A stretch of 64,000 nucleotides of DNA from Ashinkailepas kermadecensis (Eukaryota; Arthropoda; Thecostraca; Neolepadidae): positions 1,030,501 to 1,094,500 of the forward strand of contig JAOTOM010005139.1 of assembly GCA_034440615.1 (NCBI GenBank), given 5' to 3'. Each line of letters begins with the position of its first letter. Position 1 is the stretch's first letter. The position numbers and the translations under genes were made by a program. The notes beneath the pieces were generated by a model. That model searched no databases and was not told where the DNA came from. It saw nothing but the letters and a program-made list of their open reading frames with translations. Below, one piece after another: positions 1-11,256 of this stretch.

Positions 1-169
1 ATTTATCAAATCGTCAGAAACCAGACTCCAGCATCTTACCAGCTGCCTCGTCCCGAGCCATACAGCTGGCAGCTCGTCGAATTTCCCAGCCAGATATTGG
101 GCTCGAATCTCACCCGCACTAAAAGGCTTCGACAAATACAGCCGAGCAGACATGCTGCCACCCAATATC
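1..169. other. unassigned left edge, possible tRNA-derived fragment
   Basis: No coding signal is seen. A box-B-like string (gggctcgaatctcaccc) lies near 108-124, resembling the SINE tRNA-like region found elsewhere in the window, but the rest does not align convincingly by eye. Confidence 0.25.
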
Positions 170-548
170 CAAGTGTTAAAATAATGTTTTTTGTTCACTT
201 GGTGTGAGATATCAAAACGAGTACAGTAGGATGTCGAAATTCGCCATGGGAACAATGTCGCTTAACATAGCTTGTAAGTTCTTCAAGCCTATTTTGATAC
301 AACAGTGTAGTCATACATGACTCTTTCCACTTTTTCTGATATATATAATTGAGAGATGATTATTTTTGCGATAACGATACAAAATACGTGTCGTTGTCAA
401 CTGATATTGTATAACAGTCCACATCATAGGTAATCCCCTTACCTGGAATTGAGCTTACAGATGTTTGTGCAGCACAATCTGCAATGGTGAGCATAAGCAT
501 GATGCTTATCAGCAGGATTCTGGTAGACATTAGACATGAAGGCTTCAT
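170..548 (+). mobile_element. hAT-like MITE, partial copy
   Basis: This stretch is a diverged second copy of the element at 47171-47666. Both share the start (aagtgttaaaataatg), the block around gtacagtaggatgtcgaaat, and the block around aactgatattgtataacag. The intact copy has CAGTG ends and an 8-bp target duplication, which is the basis for calling it hAT-like. In this copy the right end is not recognisable; similarity fades near 548, before the adenosine kinase exon. Confidence 0.6.
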
Positions 549-620
549 AAAGACTATCACGAAATACAACATCCCAGACCAGAACGACAGTGACCTCACA
601 ACCAACGTCGGAGTCATTAC

Positions 621-700
621 CATATTTGTCGAGCAGCTCCTGGTCTCCGTTGACACAAATGTCCAGGAGGGGATTGCCCATCCCAAACAGCACTCCATCA
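621..700 (-). CDS. ADK: adenosine kinase, one internal exon (partial gene)
   Basis: Read on the - strand, this 80-nt exon encodes DGVLFGMGNPLLDICVN followed by GDQELLDKY, which matches the conserved N-terminal part of adenosine kinase (PfkB family, phosphorylates adenosine to AMP). The FGMGNPLLDI block is diagnostic. A pyrimidine-rich acceptor ending tttatcctcag precedes the exon at 701-711 and a gtaatg donor follows at 615-620. The exon needs two bases from the previous exon and leaves one base of a Gly codon, so 1+78+1 nt fits. Neighbouring exons are not visible: the next would lie beyond the left edge, and the upstream exon may be very short and somewhere above 700. Intact splice sites and the absence of stops argue for a live exon and not a retrocopy. 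Longer overlapping frames in this region are shadows. Confidence 0.85.
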
Positions 701-799
701 CTGAGGATAAAACAACAACTGTCAGGTGGCTGGTGGCAAGCTTTACCCATGAGAAGACTATGGCCATGTTAAGTCAGTCACAAATATGCAGAGCACATG

Positions 800-949
800 G
801 TTGGTTATTGGTTTTACGACACGTCGACCGTTGAGTCATGTAGCATCGCCAATCTCTCACGCCGATTGGTCGCGGGCGAAGAGTAGCGACAGGTGAGACT
901 CGAACCCACAACCTTTCGATTGTGAGACGAGCATCTTACCCCTAGACGT
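800..949 (-). mobile_element. tRNA-derived SINE with target-site duplication
   Basis: Reverse complement of the SINE at 38080-38241. On the - strand it has a tRNA-like head (A-box region tctaggggtaagatgc, box B gggttcgagtctcac) and the shared tail with ggcgtgagagattggcgatg. A 12-bp direct repeat, gcagagcacatg, flanks it at 788-799 and 950-961. The head resembles tRNA-Val by eye (cctcaca-like anticodon loop, cgaaagg). Confidence 0.85.
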
Positions 950-1234
950 GCAGAGCACATGATGGGTTACAAACAACACATTCAAAATAACATGAAACGT
1001 CATGGTTATGTAAAAGGTGGAAAACACAAGAGCTTGAATCAGATACATGCACCATTTATGAGCACAAATAAACAGTAATTATTAATGCTAAGTATTATAC
1101 AAATCCTAAATGAACTGTACATCTGATGTACAAATGTTGTTTTATCCCTTATAGTCTTAAATTATACAAACACCAGTCAACCAATTTCCACCACAACAGC
1201 ATCCATCATGGACATGCAGTAATATTCCAAAATA

Positions 1235-1800
1235 GTTGTATTGTCACTACCACACACCATGGGGCTCTGCCCATTAGTTGTATTGTCACTACCACACACC
1301 ATGGGGCTCTGCCCATTAGTTGTATTCACTACCACACACCATGGGGCTCTGCCCATTAGTTGTATTGTCACTACCACACACCATGGGGCTCTGCCCATTA
1401 GTTGTATTGTCACTACCACACACCATGGGGCTCTGCCCATTAGTTGTATTGTCACTACCACACACCATGGGGCTCTGCCCATTAGTTGTATTGTCACTAC
1501 CACACACCATGGGGCTCTGCCCATTAGTTGTATTGTCACTACCACACACCATGGGGCTCTGCCCATTAGTTGTATTGTCATTACCACACACCATGGGGCT
1601 CTGCCCATTAGTTGTATTGTCACTACCACACACCATGGGGCTCTGCCCATTAGTTGTATTGTCACTACCACACACCATGGGGCTCTGCCCATTAGTTGTA
1701 TTGTCACTACCACACACCATGGGGCTCTGCCCATTAGTTGTATTGTCATTACCACACACCATGGGGCTCTGCCCATTAGTTGTATTCACTACCACACACC
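1235..1800 (+). repeat. 42-bp minisatellite, about 13 units
   Basis: Tandem units of 42 bp containing cacaccatggggctctgccc and attagttgtattgtcac. Two units lack the gt of gtattgtcac and are shorter. Because 42 is divisible by three and units lack stops, open frames occur on both strands; these are artefacts. Confidence 0.95.
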
Positions 1801-4641
1801 ATGCAAACTTTGGCCAATGCTGGTAGAGCTAGAGTCCTGCCAATACCATTGCAACCAGAATATGAACAAAGAGGTCCATTCCCTGGAGACACATTTTCAT
1901 TTTTTTTTTCCAGGGATGTTGCATGTTTCCAAACTGTGTATTTCCATTGCTTTCAACAAAGTCTACTAAAATCCCAAAGTAACATGTTTTTTTTTGTTCA
2001 ATGAAAAACACATGATTTACTACCATATATAGGCAATGTACATGCACTCAATTTCCAGAAAGTTTGCAGTCATAAATTTGAATTGTCATTCCAAAAATAA
2101 ATATTGGTTCATACCTGACAAAAACAAAAAACTGCCAAGAAAGTTCCTAATTAAGCATGGAAGACTTAAGACTTTGTTTCCAACCAGGTGAGGTTACAGA
2201 AATGGAAAGGAAATGGTAATTTCAATGAAATAAAGTCTATAAATATGCCCTACAAAACACAAAGTAAGGTAGGCCTGCATTTTAAAGGTGTTACTTGAAT
2301 GTTGGGAAGACAGTTGGTGATCAAGGCAATACCAAAAAGAGGCTTTGAATGAAGTAATATAATGAAAAATAATTAACATTTCAGAACAAAAGTAACTTAG
2401 CATAACCTGCCAAACACAAACCTCTTTTTGATTCTTGTTACTAAAAAGATACTTTTCTGGACAAATTTCCAAGAAACTAATCTAGTTCACATAATTTTAA
2501 AGAAAAAATGTTTATTTTTAACTTTCAAAAATCAATTTCAAACTAAAGAAACCTAGCCTAACCAAACCGGTTTTTGCTTTGCAGATGTAAAATATGTGTG
2601 AAACTATTCTTTTCAACACCTTAAACTGCAATAATGCCCAAAATTAAAATAGTACCAAACATATGTATCCATTTGGCTCCTAATCATTGCATGCATATTT
2701 CTCATCATGTTAGCTGTTGACAGTTCTATGAATCAAGGAAGAACCACAAACCAAGAATTTGAATTATATTCTTAACCATAAGCTGCACACCATTGTCTTA
2801 TCCAAAACTGAGACCTAAACCAGCTTCTCAACTTGCATTGCCACTCCAAGTAATCTCAACATGCACTTTTTGTTACCAACAGCACTAGGGCATGTTCAAG
2901 TTCAGCTTAGCAACATTCCCCTCATACTCTCCAGGCCAACATACTAAACACTATAGATACACTATAGTGTTAGTGCAGCAAATACACTACACAAAATTAG
3001 CATTATTGCAGCACATTCAGAAGACAAATTTTCCCCATACACTCAGCCACAGCCAAGCAAAAAAGAAGAGGTTAGGCTAGTTTTAAAATCCAACTTCAAA
3101 CATTTTAAAAACAAATTTTAAACATGAAATATGAGGACCTTTTTTCTAAAGGATAGGCAGTAAATTACTTTAGACCTGATATGACATTTTAAGACAAAAT
3201 ATTATAGAAACAAGCTTCTGAAAGGAATTAGATGTGGGACCTTCATCCCAACTCTACATAGCTTAGCCTGCTACAACCTATCCACATTTTTAGGCAAATT
3301 TGCAGCTTAAGGTAATTTCTGATTTCATGGAATTTCTTCGTATAATGCAATGCTTATGAATGTGCTGAACATGATATGAACACTTATTCCCTCTGCAAAT
3401 GCATATTTTTCAGTTAGGAGGCAAAATATCACCCAAAAAGGGGCTTGGAGATAGGTAACAGCATAAAAAGTAATGTTCAAAATCAAGAAACAGTGAAGTA
3501 ACATAACCTAACCTAATCTAGCCTAATCATCCATGCAAGGAAGCAACATATTTTTTTCTTCAAAAATGTCAATTTCCCAAAACAAATTTCCTAAAAAATT
3601 GTAAGGTAAAAACTTAACCGAACCTAAGCTAGCCTGAATTGTTTTTGAAGGAAAAGAAACTCAATTTTTTAGGGAAAAACTTCCATTTTTGGGATTTTTT
3701 AAAAAAAATTTCTAACTTACCACAACCTAACCTAACTTAACCAAACCTAACCCCCTTGTATGCTTTATGGAGGCAAAATGTGAGTAAAACTTGTCTTGTA
3801 CTTACCTTAAATTGCAAAAATATGAATTTTTATACCTGGCCCAGCCTGAGAGCCATTAAAAAAAAAGATCCTCCAAAAAATCTGAAAAAATCCCAAAATG
3901 TATGGTTGCATCTATGTCTACTACCTGTATGTGATATCTATAATTAGGTACTTGTTAGTACAAATTTACCACCTGGCCTGAACTTTCAAAGAAAAGAAAA
4001 AACACATTTTCTTTCCTCAAAATTTTCAAAATAAAAACCTAACCCAGTCTGACCTGTTGTTGAAGAAGAACAGCCCAAATTGGTCTCCATAAAGTTTAAA
4101 AACTAAAAAAATTTCAACTAAAAACCTAACCCAATGAAACCTTACCACTATTTCCTATATGGAGGCAAAATGTGTGCAAACGTGTCTCATGTACACCTGG
4201 AAGCATAAAAACACTGGTATCTTGGTTGGTACTTTTGAAATTTTGATTCATGCTTTGGGGAAATAAATTTGAAAGAAGAGGCAAGGCTAGGGGCATTATT
4301 GTGCTGTAAGGTTTTCACAAGACAAGTCTTAACACATTCTGCCATTGTAAAGAAAACAAAGTGGTGAAGTTTTTTTTTAAAATTAATATTTAGCTGGAAA
4401 ATTCAGCTTAAAATACTTTTTCCTACCAAGAGCAGGTTAGGTTATCTTGTGTGAGGACATTATTAATTTGAAAACAAATTGGAAAAATGATTGTAGCAGT
4501 CTGCAGGTGCCATTTTTAGACCTGTGAGAGCAATTAATTGCTTAAGTAAACCATAAGGAGTGTCCTCCAATATTTTTTTTTGCAATTACACCAGCATTTT
4601 TTTTAGTGGCTACTAATAACTTGTACCACAACAGCTACAGT
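1801..4641. other. AT-rich noncoding DNA with AACCT-like runs
   Basis: No supported gene. Scattered cctaacctaacc-type stretches occur near 3500-3760 and 4030-4140. A fragment near 3290-3480 (gcaaatttgcagcttaaggt, then ctctgcaaatgc and ttcagttaggaggcaaaat) resembles the arm of the foldback family described at 33866 and 35978. Confidence 0.6.
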
Positions 4642-5038
4642 GAAGTAAGGGTAAATTTCCAGAAACAGGTAAAATGTGATTTTTTTAAATACAGGGTATT
4701 TTGACGTAAGAATCATGATGCGACCACTCATTTTCTCCTCAAATAATTACTTTTAAGTCAGCGACTGTTGATGACATCATAATGATTTGATGACGTCATA
4801 TGCATTAAGTCGGGGAAAAAAACGGTAAATATCAAGATCAAGGTAAAATGTGATTTTTGGGATTTTTTGGGTAATTGTATGCTTTCTGACATGATGAAGA
4901 TGATGCAGTCACTCATTTTCACAGCAAATGATTACTGTTAAGTCATATACCCCAGGGGTAAATATCAAGATAAAGGACAAGGTAAATGTGATTTTTTTTT
5001 GTAATGGTATGCTTTCTGACATGATGAAGATGATGCGG

Positions 5039-6935
5039 CAGTGTAGGATTTCCATATTTTTTTCTTGGTAGTGGAGTACATAATTTTTAACTGGAGTACA
5101 AAATGTTGAGCTGGAATACAAAAATAGCAATGCACTTGCCGACAATTAACCTTGTTTTAATGGGGCTGAAAACCAATGTTAGCATAAACATCTTGGCAAA
5201 CATCCATGTCCAAAATTTTGCTGTAGTAAAAAAATGAGGAGTTGTCCATAATTAGGTAGCATTGCTTTAATGGAATTACAAATCAATGTTAGCATTTCAT
5301 GCTGTTACATGCTCAACAATTGCACGTTTTACCACACCATAATTTTACATGGGACACAAGTAAGACTCACTGGGCAATAATGTAGTGCATCATGCCTTGA
5401 ACCCTTTTTAAAAATGGGAATAACTTGTGAGGTTTTCTAACTATCAGGAAGACTTCCAGTAGAAAGATGAGTTTAAAATGATGAAAATGGTTTTACAAGC
5501 TCCTCACAGCAAGATACAATTAACTGGGGGTGGACCCCATCAGTGGACCCTGGGAGGGATGGCGGGCACCACGAGGAATCGAAACCCATGACAACCGCCG
5601 AGCCAAGGCTTTACACCATTCCACCTTCACCACCAACCTCTGCACCAGGCAAACAAAACCTTCTGGCTGATCTATTTACAACAGGGGAGAAAAACCAGGC
5701 GTGGCAAACACCACAGCCAACCCCTACTTCTCTGAACAATGGTCTCTATCGTGCACCACTTCCTGCCACACTCGCCAGTGTGATCCAAACTTATGGAAAT
5801 ACGACTTCACATCTCATGATGACAATCGACAGAGAGTGAAACCGAATGGGCACACTTAGCTATCACTGCCAGTACACATTTGGGTACCCACACCACAAAC
5901 CTAAAAAATAATCAACCCACAAACACTCACCAACTGCGTCAGCCCGTCCCTCCCAACAGTTGTCAAAGATGTACTGGAAAATAGAGCCGGGTCTGATTCG
6001 CTTACCCCAGCGGTAGAACTACGGCGGATTACCGGGCCGGCAACAGATGGGTCGGAGTAAAATCGGAACAGGTATTACAGACCCTTCACCGACACTGATG
6101 AACTCCAAATGCAGTTATATTTCAAGGTGCACAATTTATCTTAGCACAGATTTCAAAAATATTATTGGACAGTCATTCATAAGTTCACAAATGGCATTGG
6201 TTTCTTGGTGTTGTCACCTCGGAGAACTTCATGGCTCCAAAGCCACTTTGAGGAAATATAAAGTGATTTTTTTGCATTGAACGGGCTCATGGTGTCAAAA
6301 AAAGTTGTCTCTTTAACAAAATGACCTTCGATTGCGCATTCAAAGCATCTTAATTGCCAAACGGGGCCTGAAATATTTACTCCGGCGATACCAAGTACCG
6401 CCAGTTTTGCCAACTAGGGATATTTGCCCATGACTCAAAATAATAAATATTGAATAAATGTTGATTAATATAAATGCATAATATAGAACAATAAATATTG
6501 ATAAATATTGAATAAATATTGAATAAATATTGAATAAATATTGAATACATATTTAATTAAATATTAACGATATAGTGACACAAAAGTAGGATCCTCTCAC
6601 ATGACGTCACATTCCGCCAGTTGTAACTGGACAGCGGAGACGTTTTTAGCGCAACACCGAGAAACATGTCTTGATATGGCATGCTATACAGGCTGTACGC
6701 GTTTCAAAGTTTTGTTATGGTCGACAGGGATTGTTGGTGAGTGCGCGCATACGGACTGCTGAAACTGCTAGTTGTTTTCAGGTATGGACTTAGAGTGGTA
6801 GAACTCAACCAAACAATGTTGTTCTTCCTTTTCCCTTCTGGAGTACAAAATATTTCATTTTGTCCAGTCACAATCCTGGAGTACAAAATTTATTGGTATG
6901 CATAACACCAACAAACGCCAGTTTTTCCAACACTG
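5039..6935. mobile_element. non-autonomous hAT-like DNA transposon
   Basis: The element is 1,897 bp. Its left end begins CAGTGTAGGA and its right end, read inward, begins CAGTGTTGGAAAA. CAGTG starts are typical of the hAT superfamily. A perfect 8-bp direct repeat, tgatgcgg, flanks it at 5031-5038 and 6936-6943, and that string is continuous in the host foldback repeat. Subterminal motifs ggagtacaaaat occur near both ends (5093-5104, 6839-6890). No transposase frame is present. The interior holds a reversed box-B-like stretch near 5570-5600 and an ataaatattga run near 6480-6550. Confidence 0.8.
6480..6556 (+). repeat. ataaatattga short tandem repeat
   Basis: Five to six near copies of an 11-12 bp AT-only unit inside the hAT-like element. 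Confidence 0.8.
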
Positions 6936-7773
6936 TGATGCGGTCACTCATTTTCAGCATAATATATAAAATGTATCATAGCATAATATAATCTAATCTA
7001 ACCTAACATAACCTAACCTAGCCTAACATAACCTAACCTAGCCTAACATAACAAAACCTAACCGAACCTAACCGGAAAACCAGTATACGCAATATGCTAT
7101 ATTTGTAGAGCGAAGATTTTGCTAGTGTATTTCTTTGCCAACTGAAAAGTAATCATTTGCAGAGAAAATGAGTAGTCGCATCATCATTTCCACGTTCAAA
7201 TACCCCACATGAAAATAAAAAAATCCAGTCGCATTTTACATTGATCTTGATATATACCAAAAAAAACCTAACCTAACCATAGCATAATATATAAAATATA
7301 TTATATCATAATATAATCTAACCTAACCGGAAAACCAGAATCGTCCAAGACAAATTTTTCTGCCATGACATCAAATATATAAAATAAAATAATACAGCAT
7401 CACAAGGGAATTTCCGGCCCTTATCGACGGTTGCTCGCGCGGCATGTTGCGAGTATTCATTCTCAGAGATAATGTCGAATTAAGGCAGAACATAAGGTGA
7501 ACATAACAGAACTCTTCGATGTCAGAGTATTAAATTGAGTGCATGAAGTGTTGAATGTCTTCTTTATCACGTCTGTGACACACCAGGTATAGATAATTAT
7601 ATGTGATGTGCTGTTTGCAGTGAAGATTATGGTCGTGTATTTGTTTGCCAACTGAAAAATAATCATTTGCGGAGAAAATGAGTGGTCACATGATTTTTAC
7701 ATGAAAATACCCTGTATTAAAAAAAATCTAAAAAATCACATTTTACCTGCATCTGGAATAATACCAAAGTAAG

Positions 7774-9098
7774 TTGCACAATTTAATTTTTGTATTTCGA
7801 ATTTGGTACACAACTACGAAACAATTATCTGTTTTAAAGTTGCTCTTTGCAAGTGGTTACATTATTTTCATTGCAAGGAACTGTGTGAACATGGATAGTT
7901 TGTTCATTTTTGTGCTCAGAAAACACAATACAATTACCGGTTTGACCATACAGAAGCAGCAGTAGAGCCATTTATTGCATGTCTTAAGTGTTTGGAACCC
8001 CCTACCCCACCTCTTCCTCAAGGTACCTACCGACCTAGCGGAGGACCCCTGACAAGACACGAGTTTGTTCTTAGACTAAATCTGACTAACCTAAACCTGA
8101 CCAGACTAAAATCGAGGCCTTCCAGTTGCCAGCTAACTCAGCAATCTTCCCACGCTAATGTAAGACATAGGAAGTACCTATTCAAACCATATACGCTGGT
8201 ACAATCCGCCGAAGGATTGTATCAGGCGACACCTCATGAAACCTACCGCAAAGCTCCAACAGACATGACGACCAAGCACCGCACTGTAAACTGAACTGAG
8301 GCTGTTTTGGAAGCGGCGATCGTAGTCATTCAAGTCGGGTCCATATCACAAGTACCAAAGGTCACAAGTACCAAGATTGATAAGTACCAAAAATAGTTCT
8401 GAATTCTACCGCTAGATGACACCGTAGACGCCCAACGGCACATGAGCTTACTTGCGTGCCGACAGATGGCAGACTGTATTGCTCCAAAAAGGCTACCAAA
8501 TTCATCAGCCTGTGAATTATCAACAAATTATAGTGCTTTTGTGTATGGAAAAACATGACAATCCAAGCGTAGTCAACAAAGTAAAGTTGCCAGTTCAGCC
8601 CCTCCTTGTTGTATGGTGGACGAATGTAGGGGTGCTTCCGCTTCAGGATTGCCATATTTTAATTGGGCAATTAGGTACTAAATTGTAATCAGGAAGCAAT
8701 CGCCGTTTTCCGTACATATTTCCCTCAGGGAGTATTGAGAGTACCGTGGGTGTGGTGTTGAACGGTATTGGGAGTTCATGTCCCATGTCCAGCTCCCACA
8801 GTTTTGGAAAACACCTAATGTGTTCCTCAGTTATGGTCAGGTTAGGTTTGCATACAAATGGATCTGTTGAAAAAGATGACAACCATCTGGGTAGGTAGAT
8901 TGATATTGAATATACCGCCTCCTGAACACTCAGTTGGCTCCTTTAAAGGAAGTATCAACATCCCATTTCTTCATGAGTGCTTATGGAGTCTTAGTGTCTC
9001 CCTTTGAACAGTATCTTATGTATGAGTATCAAGCACATGTTCTTCATTAGGGATGGTGATACGGAACCTTTTTGGGTAAATTTGTCTTAAAAGGTGTT
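7774..9098. other. unassigned intergenic DNA
   Basis: No convincing coding or RNA gene. Open frames of about 60-100 codons (for example 7992-8294 and 8452-8688) show no family motif. A short foldback-family end, gggtaaatttgtcttaaaag, lies at about 9073-9092, immediately before the LINE. Confidence 0.5.
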
Positions 9099-10614
9099 TG
9101 TCATTGTACAAGACATTTTATTGCAACTCACTTCACTCCATCGTATGGGAAAGCAGGTCTCACTTTGCTAGATTCCAGCACATGCACAGGACAACACAGC
9201 ACAGGACAACAGGTGAAGAGAAGAGTCAGGCAACGAGCAATAACATCAGCTCAAAGGAGTGCTGCTTTGCAGACTACTCCCGGCACTGGGGAAGCCCCCC
9301 ATCGTGTAGAGTGCCACCCAACTCCCTCAGCTGTACAAAGCACAGCGAGTGCAATGCCACCTCCACGGCGAACATTCAGCCGGTGTCTCCTGCAGCCTCC
9401 GCGATTGACGCTCCGTCAAACGCAGAACGTCGGTAAAGTCCAGCAACAGAGACGTTGTCGTCGACTCAAAATCGGCCACGGGAATGTCAGCTCGCTGACC
9501 AAACACCTAGACGACATCAACCAACTGTTATCGACTGAGCAATTTGACATATTCTGTGCCACCGAGACACTGCTCTCCGTATATATGGACGACAGCACCC
9601 TCATCTTACCTGGTTTCAACATCAGGCGGAGGGAAGTGTCGCACGGGCGTGGAGTCGCTATTATCTCCCGTAATCGTCTCACTGTCGAGCCACTGTGGGT
9701 GCCTACACCGAACTCATCTCTAGAGTCACTGTGGATCACTGTGACTGATCTAACAACAGTTGTCATTGGAGCTGTCTACCGTTCCCCAAATAGTGCAGTG
9801 ACACCGGCCAATGAGGAGCTACATGATCAGCTGGCACACGTCTTAAGCCTTGGCAAGCCCATCTTTCTTCTCGGTGACACCAACTTTGACGTGCTGCAGC
9901 CCGACAAACCAGGTGTGCGGGCTTATCTGCGTACGCTTTGCGATCTGTCCCTCAGCCAGCTGATAACCAACGTCACACACCCACCACGGCGAGAAGGAGA
10001 CAGCCCGAGTCTCCTCGATCATCTCATTACAAATCGATCTGACTTGACCACAGAAGTTCGAGTCATTCACACAGATTTCAGCGACCACGACGTCATTGCT
10101 GCATCTATCACAATTGACAGGCGTCGCCCTCAGCCCACCGTCATTACCATCCGATCGACAAGACGCTTAGATCAAAATGCTTTGTGCCTAGATCTGCTGT
10201 TGGCCGACTGGTCCGCCGTTTATCAAGCGACCACCACCTCGGACAAATGGGACGCATGGATGGCTGCATGGCAGCCAATAATCGACCATCACATGCCCCT
10301 TCGTCAAATCAAGCTGAAGCACCGGTCGCCGCCTTGGTTGCAGCATGATGACGTTCATACAGCAAGGGCAGCACTGAAACAGGCGCGCGAGCACAGAGAT
10401 GCAGCACGAAGCGAAGAAGCCCAGCGGAATTACCGTGAGCACAAGGGCGCACTCCGAACGGCTCAACATCACGCATGCGCAGAATACTTTCATACTGCTG
10501 GTACCCGCACACCGTGGAAGAACATCCGCAAGTTCATTATTGCCTCCAGCAAGTCAACGATAGAAGAGCCTGGCACAACCAATCAACCGCCTGATTGGCA
10601 TGAACGGCTCAACC
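9072..10614 (+). pseudogene. LINE ORF2, N-terminal half: APE-type endonuclease
   Basis: The reading frame carries an endonuclease/exonuclease/phosphatase domain. Visible motifs in order are HGNVSSL, FCATETLL with the catalytic-type Glu, AVYRSPNS, LLGDTNFDVL (the GDFN block), LLDHLITN and TDFSDHDVIA (the SDH block). A linker toward RT follows (WLQHDDVHTARAALKQAREH). This domain nicks target DNA to prime reverse transcription. The frame runs open from upstream of 9072; a plausible family start is a Met near 9351, since residues before it look non-conserved. It is cut at 10614 by the nested LINE, after which only about ten unrelated codons follow. The protein is therefore disrupted. Confidence 0.85.
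10603..10614 (+). repeat. target-site duplication, left copy
   Basis: aacggctcaacc, repeated exactly at 16949-16960 on the other side of the nested LINE. Confidence 0.9.
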
Positions 10615-11256
10615 TTTTTTTCTTCTTTTTTTCCCTAAATCTTTAGCTGAGGCAAAGTGTCATCTGCTAGAGATTGCTACGTTAAAGAAGGAGTTACGTT
10701 AATCCGGCTTATGTGACATCCGGTTATACCAACTAGTCAAGAAAGGAGAGACGCCGTGAAACAAGAAATATGGCGTAGAGACGAAACACGCATGTCATAC
10801 AGGTACATATACATACATACAGACACTCATGACAATGGAAGGACATTTGGAGGGTGGGCAGCATCGTAACCTCCGGAGAGGCTCCACTGCCCACCTGCGA
10901 CCTGAAAAGCGAAGCGGAGGCCCGACGCCCAGGGCGAGTCGTGGGCGTCGGGCCCGACCTTGTGTGTGTAAGTGTATGTTTTAAGTTAAAGCCTGGAAAC
11001 CCCTAAAAAGGGGAAAACCAGGCTGCTTGGAAAACCCGAGGGTAAAAAACCAAGCGCAATTTAAAAGGAAGTCCGTCCGTATTAGCCAAATTGGATCGGA
11101 TCCTGTCTACCTGGTGTGAGATAACCTATATGGACGTGTTTTGCGACGACGGAGAAGAAGAGATGTGGAGCGGAGTCATACAGCCAGTACGGAGTGTGGC
11201 GCGTGTCGTATATCTTTTATCAGGCTAGCTTGGAAAAGGAAAATGCGACGGAGGCT

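Larger units (their letters stand above)
4650..7765. mobile_element. composite long-inverted-repeat (foldback) element
   Basis: The left end (ggtaaatttccagaaacagg, then taaaatgtgattttt, gcgaccactcattttctcc) recurs inverted at the right end (7620-7765, ending ccagatgcaggtaaaatg when read inward). The flanks are gaagtaag at 4642-4649 and aaagtaag at 7766-7773, an 8-bp duplication with one mismatch. Extra internal end-like copies at about 4826-5030 and 7085-7258 suggest nested copies. It contains AACCT runs near 6990-7070 and 7265-7335, and it was interrupted by the hAT-like insertion at 5039-6935. No protein is encoded. Confidence 0.65.

Noticed and set aside
484..834. 116-codon + strand frame near the left edge
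   Set aside because: Overlaps the adenosine kinase exon on the opposite strand and the MITE; no recognised motif.
1235..1800. CRISPR-like array
   Set aside because: Units are directly tandem with no variable spacers; the genome is eukaryotic.
7992..8294. 100-codon + strand frame
   Set aside because: No recognisable domain, no splice or codon evidence, located in repeat-rich intergenic DNA.
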